Shown here one piece after another: positions 1-5,099 of a stretch of 5,099 bases of DNA (within the stretch, counting starts at the first letter, position 1; every line of letters starts with the position of its first letter). Both the position numbers and the translations under genes were made by a program. Origin of the DNA: an uncultured Selenomonadales bacterium. Its GTDB lineage: Bacteria; Bacillota_C; Negativicutes; Selenomonadales; Selenomonadaceae. The notes beneath the pieces were generated by a model. The model did no database searches, was not told the DNA's origin, and worked only from the letters and a program-made list of their open reading frames with translations. Location: positions 1-5,099 of the forward strand of contig CALGGX010000335.1 of NCBI GenBank assembly GCA_937916025.1, given 5' to 3'.

Positions 1-2
1 AA

Positions 3-114
3 ATTCCAAATTTCTAATTCAAAATTCCTAACTCCTAACTCCAAATTCCTAATTACGCATTCCTAATTACGCATTCCTAATTACGCATTACGCATTACGC
101 ATTACGCATTATCA
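3..114. repeat. Heptanucleotide tandem repeat array (16 units in register)
   Basis: Sixteen consecutive 7-base units run without a break in register from 3 to 114. ATTACGC occurs six times (starting at 52, 66, 80, 87, 94, 101) and ATTCCTA four times (24, 45, 59, 73); the other six units are one- to three-base variants. Every unit has A at position 1 and T at position 3. The two main units alternate from 45 to 86, making three perfect copies of a 14-base unit, and then four ATTACGC copies follow in a row (80-107). The last unit, ATTATCA, contains the stop codon of the minus-strand GntR gene (TGA at 114-112), so the array abuts the gene with no spacer. It runs to the window edge and is probably longer. 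Read on the minus strand the units are GCGTAAT and TAGGAAT, and they place TAA/TAG stops in all three frames. No gene or hairpin terminator is visible in it. Confidence 0.93.
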
Positions 115-795
115 TTTCCGCATTGCCATCAAAAGCGTTTCCTCGGCACGAACCATGTGACGTTCCGCCGCCTCGCGCGCCGACTCCACATCGCCCGACG
201 CAATCGCCTCGACCATCTCGCGATGCTCCTCGAGCGTCTCTTTCAATCGCCCGGGATATGACATCGACAGCGTCCGAAACCGCGCCAATTGCTCTTTCAA
301 ATTGCTGATGATCCCCGACAGCCGCGAGTTGCGACTCACCTGATACAGCAGATCATGAAATTCAATGTCTGTTTTTACAATGTTGTCAATGTCGTTTGCT
401 TCGATATATCCTTCGATCGACGCCAACAGTTTTTGCAACTGCTCGAGTTCTTCGTTTTCGATGCGCCGCGCGGCAAGCCCCGTCGACAATTTCTCCAACG
501 CCGTTCGGATCTCGAAAATCTCTTTAACGTCGTTGATCGTCACGCTCGAGACGTAAGTTCCGCGCCGAGGAAGCATAATCACATAGCCTTCCTGCTCGAG
601 TTTTCTGATCGCCTCGCGCACCGGCGTCCGACTGATTCCGAGCTCTTCCGCCAATTGCACTTCCATCAATCGTTCCCCGGGTTTGAGCTTTCCGTTTTTG
701 ATTGCATTTCGGAGCGATTCGCAAATCGCTTCGCGCAACGGTTGATAGGTGTCAAGATTGATCGGCTCCAACCTCGGCTCGTTGTCGTTTGTCAT
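112..795 (-). CDS. GntR-family transcriptional regulator, FadR/FCD subfamily
   Basis: A 227-residue DNA-binding regulator of usual length for FCD-type GntR proteins. The N-terminal winged helix-turn-helix spans about residues 17-83 and includes the hallmark LAEELGISRTPVREAIRKLE (48-67) and the wing segment PRRGTYV (76-82). The helical C-terminal FCD ligand domain (about 88-225) keeps the metal-site pattern D143, H147, H191 and H213 and the Arg97 of the EIRTALE segment. FCD proteins typically bind a metal plus a small carboxylate effector; the effector here cannot be read from sequence. The ATG at 795 is preferred over an in-frame GTG at 816 because GGGAGG (810-805) sits 9 bases upstream of it and would lie inside the longer ORF. 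The gene follows the DUF4422 gene by 24 bases and ends at the heptad repeat, so it is likely the third gene of the ispE operon. Its targets are unknown; autoregulation of the operon is possible but not shown. Confidence 0.93.
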   Translation of the reverse strand: MTNDNEPRLEPINLDTYQPLREAICESLRNAIKNGKLKPGERLMEVQLAEELGISRTPVREAIRKLEQEGYVIMLPRRGTYVSSVTINDVKEIFEIRTALEKLSTGLAARRIENEELEQLQKLLASIEGYIEANDIDNIVKTDIEFHDLLYQVSRNSRLSGIISNLKEQLARFRTLSMSYPGRLKETLEEHREMVEAIASGDVESAREAAERHMVRAEETLLMAMRK

Positions 796-804
796 AAATT
801 CAAT

Positions 805-810
805 CCTCCC
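805..810 (-). promoter_or_regulatory. Shine-Dalgarno site GGGAGG that fixes the GntR gene start
   Basis: On the minus strand GGGAGG is followed by 9 bases and then ATG at 795-793. It lies in the 24-base gap after the upstream gene's TGA (822-820). A start at the upstream GTG (816) would put this motif inside the coding sequence, so the ATG is the better choice. Confidence 0.75.
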
Positions 811-819
811 AAGCACTTA

Positions 820-2412
820 TCATGTTTCGGACGTATCACCGCCGACGGTTTCATTTACCTCCGTCGGCTTCAATTGTTTCGGCGGCTCGATATTTTCCAT
901 TATCGGCAATTCCTTCAGCCGCAAGTTGTTTTTCAACAGCCACACGTTCATCAACCGCTCCGACAAATATCCGAACACGCGCTTTTGATTGACGTTGAAA
1001 CGCTCGATCGGCATCATATCCATGAACTCTTGATGCGCCGGCAATAAAAACGAAAACAGCCATTCGCAATACGCATCGAAGACATATTTGCGCGTGACCA
1101 TCATATTGCAACGATACAGCGAATTGCTGCCCATTATGTAATCAAACACATCGACATACTCCGGCTGATGCAATTTCATCATCGACTTTGTCAACATAAC
1201 TGCCGTGCTCGTGATCTGCCGCCCCGTGTCGTTGATCAAAAATCCGTACTGATTGTAGACGTAATTTTCTTCATACGAAACGATCATGTCGCTTTGTCTG
1301 AGCTGTCTGATTGCCTGCTCTGCCGTCAAAATGTTCTCGGGCTTGAATTTATTGCCGCTCTTGCTCGAAAAAAATCGCCGGTAATGCGCAATGCCGATGA
1401 AATCATGCGTCGTGTTTTTCCAAATCCAATATGCCGCCGTCATTTCATTCAAGTATCGATTGAGCTCGGAGATCGACTTGCCGGTGTCGTCGCCGATATA
1501 GCCGAGGTCTTCTCCGAGCGCGCGCCCCGCATGCAACGATTTGTATTCTTCCGGCAAGCCGGGTATTTCATACTTCTTATGCGTGACGACGTAGAGTCCG
1601 ATATCCGACGGCTCCTCGAACTCCAGAATGAACCATCTGCCGTTGACTGCATTTTGATAATTGATCTGAACAAAATCTTTCGGCCAGCGATCCTCGTCCG
1701 CGAATTTATTCAAAGGCGAACCCGCGCGGAGAAATACGATGAACTTCTCGGTCATTTTTGACATCTCGTAGAATTTCAACAACAACGCTTCCCAATCACG
1801 CTCGTCCGTCAACAAAATCGCGTCGTAATGGCGCATGCTGCAATCGGTTGACGAAGCATAAACCCGATCGTAAATGTTGGAAAAGATCGGCAGAATATCG
1901 GCATCGGATTTGACGGCTTCGATCGACAGCTCGTAATTCAATATCGGTCTGATATAGCGCGTGCCTTGCGAAAGATATGCATCCGCGTCGAGCAACGAAT
2001 GAAGTTTCTGCGATACGATCAGTCGATACAGAATCGTGTCATTGGAGAAGGAATGAAAACCGGTTGTTGCAATGCCGAGGAATGAGTCGACGGCGAGAAT
2101 TTGATCATTCGGAATGAGCTTAGTTCGGCGCGAAAGAAATGCCGTATAATTCAACGCGTCCGTGTAATTCATTATGACGAGATAATCGAAATTTGCGTTG
2201 TCGACCATGGCGCGGAGCGTATCGACGGGTTGAATTTTGTTGTTGATGCGGACGGTTTGCGTTTTGATTGCATCGAATTGTTCTCCGTCCTGCTCGCCGC
2301 GAAATTCAATTCTGCCGACAACGCGCGCGACGCGGTTTGCACGATGCACGCGCGCCATAAAACTCTCGGGATCGCCCGCCACCAATACTGCCGGTATGTA
2401 TTCAGTCAACAT
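820..2412 (-). CDS. DUF4422 domain protein, putative glycosyltransferase, with a long N-terminal module
   Basis: A 530-residue cytosolic-looking protein with no signal peptide or membrane segment. The C-terminal half (about 272-503) resembles the DUF4422 family, which is common in polysaccharide and glycan loci and usually presumed to be glycosyltransferase. The visible blocks are LYVVTHKKYEIP (273-284), AAYWIWKN (326-333), FIGIAHYRRFF (338-348), RCNMMVTRKYVFDAYCEWLF (434-453) and VFGYLSERLMNVWLL (479-493). The first 260 residues are not a family I can name. They contain an alternating strand/helix pattern (FDYLVIMN 75-82; QILAVDSFLG 104-113; YDAILLTDERDWEALLLKF 196-214) that looks Rossmann-like. 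The tail (505-530) is acidic and probably disordered. ATG 2412 is chosen over ATG 2418 because AGGGG (2424-2420) is 7 bases from the former and only 1 from the latter. It lies 30 bases after ispE and 24 before the GntR gene, so it is probably co-transcribed. Substrate and acceptor are unknown. Confidence 0.82.
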   Translation of the reverse strand: MLTEYIPAVLVAGDPESFMARVHRANRVARVVGRIEFRGEQDGEQFDAIKTQTVRINNKIQPVDTLRAMVDNANFDYLVIMNYTDALNYTAFLSRRTKLIPNDQILAVDSFLGIATTGFHSFSNDTILYRLIVSQKLHSLLDADAYLSQGTRYIRPILNYELSIEAVKSDADILPIFSNIYDRVYASSTDCSMRHYDAILLTDERDWEALLLKFYEMSKMTEKFIVFLRAGSPLNKFADEDRWPKDFVQINYQNAVNGRWFILEFEEPSDIGLYVVTHKKYEIPGLPEEYKSLHAGRALGEDLGYIGDDTGKSISELNRYLNEMTAAYWIWKNTTHDFIGIAHYRRFFSSKSGNKFKPENILTAEQAIRQLRQSDMIVSYEENYVYNQYGFLINDTGRQITSTAVMLTKSMMKLHQPEYVDVFDYIMGSNSLYRCNMMVTRKYVFDAYCEWLFSFLLPAHQEFMDMMPIERFNVNQKRVFGYLSERLMNVWLLKNNLRLKELPIMENIEPPKQLKPTEVNETVGGDTSET

Positions 2413-2419
2413 AAACATT

Positions 2420-2424
2420 CCCCT
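2420..2424 (-). promoter_or_regulatory. Shine-Dalgarno site AGGGG for the DUF4422 gene
   Basis: AGGGG on the minus strand lies 7 bases before ATG 2412 and 1 base before ATG 2418, which supports the shorter start (MLTEYIP). It sits in the 30-base gap after the ispE stop codon. The gap shows no promoter or terminator. Confidence 0.6.
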
Positions 2425-2442
2425 GTCGTTAAAAAGTATCGT

Positions 2443-3315
2443 TTAAAGCAGAAATTTGCCGGTTGAAGTGACGATAACGGTTGCGTCGCTGATATCGGCG
2501 GCAATGGTTTCGGCGGCTTCGATTGAATTGACAAAGCCGAAGATCGAAGGTCCCGAGCCGCTCATTACAGCCGCCTTCGCGCCGCGCTCGAGCAATTGAC
2601 GTTTGTACTCGAGGATCGACGGATGCAACTTGACTGAAATGCGTTCGAGCACATTGAACATCAATTCGCCGACGGCTTCGACATCGCCGATTTTGATTGC
2701 ATCGACAATCGCGCGCGTATCGGGATGTTCGGAGCTTGGATCGGCGTCGTAATTTTTATACGCCCATGCAGTCGGCACGGAGCCGCGCGGCTTGATGAGA
2801 ACGAGCGGCGTCGTAGGAAGATCGGGCAATTGTGTCAAGCGTTCGCCGCGCCCGGTTGCAAGGCAGGTTCCTCCGCCGAGGCAGAACGGTATATCCGAGC
2901 CGAGTTCGGCTCCGAGTTCAAACATATCCCCGGGCGGCAAATGAAGCTCAAAGAGACGATTGATTCCGCGAATGACGGCGGCGGCGTCCGCGCTTCCTCC
3001 CGCGAGTCCGGCGGCAATCGGAATGTTTTTCTGCAATCGGATATTGAGACCGCCGTCGAGTTTGAAATGTCTGAAGACGCTCCGCGCGGCGGCGACGGCG
3101 AGATTGTTGTCATCGGTCGGAAGGAGCTCGACGCCCTCGACGTCGGACTCGGCAATTTCGAGTCGAATGTCGGGCTCGGCAATTCGTTCGAGCGTCAATT
3201 GATCGGCGAGTTCGATTGATTGCAGGATCATCTCGACTTCATGGAAGCCGTCGTTTCGCAAGCCGAGAATGTCGAGTGTCAAATTGATCTTCGCGCGTGC
3301 CTTTTCCGTTATCAA
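2443..3315 (-). CDS. ispE: 4-diphosphocytidyl-2-C-methyl-D-erythritol kinase (IspE)
   Basis: A GHMP-family kinase that phosphorylates the 2-hydroxyl of CDP-methylerythritol with ATP, the fourth step of the cytosolic MEP (DOXP) isoprenoid pathway. The 290-residue length is normal. All family marks are present: the N-terminal ARAKINLTLDILG with Lys9, the glycine-rich ATP loop PIAAGLAGGSADAAA (99-113), GSDIPFCLGGGT (139-150) with the expected catalytic Asp141, and the C-terminal MSGSGPSIFGF (251-261). The start must be TTG at 3315: an in-frame TGA lies at 3333-3331, no ATG or GTG falls between, and the conserved AKIN block begins at residue 8. A GGAGTGA site (3329-3323) precedes the TTG by 7 bases, which are all or nearly all T. 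The gene heads a likely three-gene operon with the DUF4422 and GntR genes and diverges from the BRO-type gene. Confidence 0.97.
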   Translation of the reverse strand: MITEKARAKINLTLDILGLRNDGFHEVEMILQSIELADQLTLERIAEPDIRLEIAESDVEGVELLPTDDNNLAVAAARSVFRHFKLDGGLNIRLQKNIPIAAGLAGGSADAAAVIRGINRLFELHLPPGDMFELGAELGSDIPFCLGGGTCLATGRGERLTQLPDLPTTPLVLIKPRGSVPTAWAYKNYDADPSSEHPDTRAIVDAIKIGDVEAVGELMFNVLERISVKLHPSILEYKRQLLERGAKAAVMSGSGPSIFGFVNSIEAAETIAADISDATVIVTSTGKFLL

Positions 3316-3322
3316 AAAAAAT

Positions 3323-3351
3323 TCACTCCGTCAAAAAAATTTTCGGAGTGA
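3323..3351. promoter_or_regulatory. 8-bp perfect inverted repeat in the divergent gap; arms carry both Shine-Dalgarno sites
   Basis: TCACTCCG (3323-3330) and CGGAGTGA (3344-3351) are perfect reverse complements around a 13-base A/T-rich centre. Each arm reads GGAGTGA toward the gene on its side: 7 bases before the ispE TTG on the minus strand, and 10 bases before an in-frame TTG at 3362 (22 before ATG 3374) on the plus strand. On the minus strand the stem is followed by A and then eight T, and on the plus strand by TTTTAT, so it has the form of a bidirectional rho-independent terminator. It lies between divergent 5' ends, where a simple terminator would not be expected. Whether it acts as terminator, attenuator, operator or only as paired ribosome sites is inference. 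Confidence 0.7.
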
Positions 3352-3379
3352 TTTTATCACGTTGAATATATTCATGCAA
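3351..3379 (-). promoter_or_regulatory. Candidate sigma-70-type promoter for the ispE operon
   Basis: On the minus strand TTGCAT (3379-3374) and TAAAAT (3356-3351) are separated by 17 bases. The -10 matches the consensus at 5 of 6 positions and the -35 at 3 of 6. It would overlap the first codons of the divergent gene and start transcripts near 3344, so only one arm of the inverted repeat would be in its RNA. This is prediction by eye only. Confidence 0.35.
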
Positions 3380-4666
3380 ACAAAATTCATTCGTCCCGAT
3401 GCGCCCGGCACTCAGCCCGGCGAGCCCGGCAACGGACATGTTCTCGTCATCGATGCAGACCATCAGATGTTCGGCGGACTTTTCTATACGCGGCGAATTC
3501 TCAACAACGGCAAGACCGAGAAGTACTCGTTCACGTCCATGGGGCGGCGGTACTATCTCCACAACGAAGTTTGGATGTTCCACAACGGCGAACTTCCCGA
3601 CGGCTATGTCATTCACCATGAGCATCGCAAGCCCAACGGCAAATTCGATTCCGACATGAACGATATCGAATGGCTTTTTCTGATGAAACAGTCGGAGCAC
3701 GTTTATTATCATCACGTCGCCGACCCGTACATCGAAAAGACCTGTAAAAATCCCAAGTGCGGCAAGAAGTTTCTCGCGCCCAGCTACGGCAATGAGTACT
3801 GCTGTAAAAAATGCAGCAGCGAAGCGCGCAATGAACGTGTAAACATCGCAAGACAAAGCAAATTCGTCACGCCCGAGATCGCGGCAACGTTGGAAGAAGA
3901 CATTGCACTCGCAAGAGATTTTGCGATTGATGCCGGATACGACCCGCATGTCGGCGCGTTGGAAACGCGGTTCTGCTACTACTGCCATCGCCCGTTCACG
4001 ACGGCAGCCAACAGTCTCACTCCGGTATGCACGCGACCGGACTGCAAGGGGCGCGCATTGATGATCTCGTTCGGAAAAATGCAGCACTTGATTTTGGAAC
4101 GGATTGCCGCGCGCAACAAATTGCGGACTTTCTACAACGAGCAATTCGGCAAACTCGATGTTTATCTCGATGATGACGGCGTGCCGTGGTTTGTCGGCAA
4201 ACAAGTCGCAGAAATGCTCGGCTATAAAAACAGTCGAAAAGCAATCCGCGATCATGTCGAGTCTGAAGATAAAAGGGAGGAACGAATCGTTACTCCCTCG
4301 CGCAACGGCGGCGTTCAGACGATGATCCTCATTAACGAGTACGGCATGAATGATCTCATTTTAGATTCAGAATTACCTGCGGCGAAGAAAATTCGGCATT
4401 GGCTTACTCATGAAGTGATGCCGAAATTGCGCAGAAGAGGATATTATTCGTTCCTCGACAACCCGTCATTCATGAGCGACTGCTTCAGTGATGAAGAATT
4501 ATTGATGTTGTTCCTCTTCCGAGAGCAGTGCGGCAGTGTTCAAGCGTTGTCGGATCTCAATCGGCTCACCGATGCCGAGCGGCAATTGGTTGTTCAGATG
4601 ATCAAAATGCTCGTCAATCGGCACGAAGAACCGTCGATAATTGCCGAAGCCGCGAAAAACGCATAA
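3374..4666 (+). CDS. HNH-endonuclease-like / zinc-finger / BRO-N domain fusion protein, phage type
   Basis: A modular protein of 430 residues. Residues about 52-115 form an HNH-like domain of the phage homing type: LHNEVWMFHNGELPDGYVIHH (His81/His82), Asn96 in MNDIEWL, and SEHVYYHH with His109 and His113/114. A four-cysteine zinc-ribbon-like module follows (C124, C129, C143 or C144, C147), then a second (C201, C204, C219, C224). Residues about 256-360 match the BRO-N domain of phage antirepressors: FGKLDVYLDDDGVPWFVGKQ, VAEMLGYKNSRKAIRDHV, ILINEYGMNDLILDSELPAA and HWLTHEVMPKLRRRGYY. The last 70 residues, largely helical, are not recognised. Such proteins bind or cut DNA; the actual role here is unknown. 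The start is uncertain: ATG 3374 is used, but TTG 3362 (four residues longer) has the better-spaced GGAGTGA. The gene stands alone, with no other phage genes nearby, divergent from ispE and ended by the terminator at 4757. Confidence 0.87.
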   Translation: MQTKFIRPDAPGTQPGEPGNGHVLVIDADHQMFGGLFYTRRILNNGKTEKYSFTSMGRRYYLHNEVWMFHNGELPDGYVIHHEHRKPNGKFDSDMNDIEWLFLMKQSEHVYYHHVADPYIEKTCKNPKCGKKFLAPSYGNEYCCKKCSSEARNERVNIARQSKFVTPEIAATLEEDIALARDFAIDAGYDPHVGALETRFCYYCHRPFTTAANSLTPVCTRPDCKGRALMISFGKMQHLILERIAARNKLRTFYNEQFGKLDVYLDDDGVPWFVGKQVAEMLGYKNSRKAIRDHVESEDKREERIVTPSRNGGVQTMILINEYGMNDLILDSELPAAKKIRHWLTHEVMPKLRRRGYYSFLDNPSFMSDCFSDEELLMLFLFREQCGSVQALSDLNRLTDAERQLVVQMIKMLVNRHEEPSIIAEAAKNA

Positions 4667-4669
4667 CCG

Positions 4670-4697
4670 GCAAAAAGTGGCAAATTACCACCTTTGC
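4670..4697 (+). other. Imperfect inverted repeat just after the BRO-type gene stop
   Basis: GCAAA (4670-4674) and GTGG (4677-4680) pair with CCAC (4688-4691) and TTTGC (4693-4697) around a 7-base loop, with an AA/C internal mismatch. It begins three bases after the TAA stop. No T-tract follows, so it is not a terminator by itself; it may protect the transcript end or be chance. Confidence 0.3.
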
Positions 4698-4701
4698 GTC
4701 A

Positions 4702-4765
4702 CCGCGCGATTTAATGTCCGTTAACGAGTTTTGTATGAATGATCTCATTGTTCAATTGCCTCCGA
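4702..4765 (+). pseudogene. Relic of a second BRO-N coding segment
   Basis: Bases 4720-4749 match 4331-4360 inside the intact BRO-N domain at 25 of 30 positions, including 15 identical bases in a row. Translated in its own frame, which differs from that of the upstream gene, the stretch reads PRDLMSVNEFCMNDLIVQLP. This parallels the intact SRNGGVQTMILINEYGMNDLILDSELP with five- and two-residue gaps. Most differences within the 30 bases keep similar residues (I/V, Y/F). It has no start, no ribosome site and no flanking domain, and it runs into the terminator stem, so it is probably a decayed copy or recombination scar of a paralogous BRO gene. Chance similarity is unlikely but was not tested statistically. 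Confidence 0.5.
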
Positions 4766-4786
4766 CTCGCTCGGGGGCATTTTTTT
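4757..4786 (+). terminator. Rho-independent terminator of the BRO-type gene
   Basis: TGCCTCCGA (4757-4765) pairs with TCGGGGGCA (4771-4779), giving nine pairs with one G-T, around a 5-base loop, followed by seven T (4780-4786). It lies 90 bases after the TAA at 4666. On the opposite strand the same stem lacks a following T-tract, so it works mainly for plus-strand transcription. Its T-tract overlaps the stop codon of the converging minus-strand gene. Confidence 0.9.
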
Positions 4787-5099
4787 ATCCCACGACAGCG
4801 TGAAGAATTGCCGCGAGCAGCGAGTCTTCAGACCAAAACATGCTGCCGTCGGGAATGACTTTGTGTCTGATACCGCCGATTTGCATGCCGCCGATTCCGA
4901 ACGCATATTTTGAAAGCGTTTCGTTTGAAATATTGTTCCACAGGTTCTGAATGAAAGAAATGTTTTCGTCAAACGGCAGGTTAAATTCAAGCGCGGTTTT
5001 CTGCGTTGTATTCGCGTCCTTGTCTTTAATTATTCTGGCAGGACAGCCTGCAACGACTTTATTTGCCGGAACATCTTCAATTACAACTGCACCGGCAGC
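4785..5099 (-). CDS. Hexapeptide-repeat acyltransferase, 3' part (gene runs off the window)
   Basis: An open frame of 104 codons plus TAA (4787-4785) enters from the right edge on the minus strand; its start lies outside the window. The first visible residues, [26 protein letters not shown], are the classic end of the left-handed beta-helix in hexapeptide-repeat acyltransferases (serine, sugar and xenobiotic O-acetyltransferases; NeuD/WbbJ/CatB-like), ending in the typical V-V-A-G-x-P-A-R-I-I block. These enzymes move an acetyl or similar group from acyl-CoA to a sugar or amino group, often in surface-polysaccharide synthesis. After it come about 75 residues I do not recognise, with tryptophans in IQNLWNNIS and SMFWSEDS and a glycine-rich [16 protein letters not shown] segment. 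The substrate cannot be told. Codons look more AT-rich than in ispE. It converges on the BRO-type gene. Confidence 0.82.
   Translation of the reverse strand, partial: AAGAVVIEDVPANKVVAGCPARIIKDKDANTTQKTALEFNLPFDENISFIQNLWNNISNETLSKYAFGIGGMQIGGIRHKVIPDGSMFWSEDSLLAAILHAVVG

Noticed and set aside
3..114. CRISPR array
   Set aside because: The repeats are contiguous 7-mers with no spacers and no long direct repeat, and no cas gene is visible.
289..1047. Long plus-strand open frame (252 codons) opposite the GntR and DUF4422 genes
   Set aside because: It is antisense to two well-supported genes, crosses their junction, has no ribosome site and its translation shows no domain pattern.
1168..1761. 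Plus-strand open frame of 197 codons inside the DUF4422 gene
   Set aside because: Fully antisense to conserved DUF4422 blocks, with Arg/Ile-rich translation typical of a shadow frame.
3342..3372. Plus-strand promoter with TATATT (3367-3372) as the -10 for the BRO-type gene
   Set aside because: The transcript would start at or after the ATG at 3374 and the -35 (TTCGGA, 19-base spacing) is weak, so it would not fit the chosen start.
3323..4255. Minus-strand open frame of 310 codons opposite the BRO-type gene
   Set aside because: It is the mirror of the HNH/BRO coding sequence; the plus-strand protein has clear motifs and this one has none. It arises from codon bias.
4745..4990. Minus-strand open frame of 81 codons with an ATG start
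   Set aside because: It is another frame of the acyltransferase 3' end, which has the recognisable [10 protein letters not shown] motif; this frame has none and runs into the terminator stem.

Overview
The window looks like a bacterial chromosome segment of roughly balanced base composition, with frequent TCGAT/GCGC-rich codons. The best guess is a Gram-positive-type lineage (Firmicutes in the broad sense, perhaps Negativicutes). This rests on purine-rich Shine-Dalgarno sites, a DOXP-pathway ispE followed by a GntR/FCD regulator, and TTG start use. No rRNA, tRNA or CRISPR was seen, and taxonomy is not proven by anything here.

Layout. Positions 3-114 hold a strict heptanucleotide repeat array that begins exactly at the stop codon of the last gene of a minus-strand operon. 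That operon, read right to left, is ispE (3315-2443), then a DUF4422-family putative glycosyltransferase (2412-820), then a GntR-family regulator with an FCD metal-binding domain (795-112). The gaps are only 30 and 24 bases, each with a Shine-Dalgarno site, so co-transcription is likely. IspE feeds isoprenoid synthesis, including the polyprenyl lipid carriers used in envelope glycan assembly. A glycan-related DUF4422 protein as its operon partner is therefore suggestive, but this is inference.

Divergent from ispE is a plus-strand gene (about 3374-4666) encoding a modular phage-type protein: an HNH-endonuclease-like domain, two four-cysteine zinc-finger-like modules and a BRO-N (antirepressor) domain. 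No other phage gene accompanies it. The short divergent gap holds a perfect 8-bp inverted repeat whose two arms each carry a GGAGTGA Shine-Dalgarno-like site, one for each gene, and which also looks like a bidirectional terminator. After the BRO-type gene lies a decayed second copy of a BRO-N segment (25 of 30 bases identical to the intact gene), then a strong rho-independent terminator at 4757-4786.

The right edge (4785-5099, minus strand) is the 3' end of a gene with no start in the window. It has the C-terminal part of a hexapeptide-repeat acyltransferase plus an unrecognised extension of about 75 residues. It converges on the BRO-type gene, and its stop codon lies inside the T-tract of the terminator.

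No complete defence or other novel system is demonstrable. The points most worth a second look are the HNH-zinc-zinc-BRO fusion with its relic, the heptad array, and the terminator-shaped double-SD palindrome between divergent genes.
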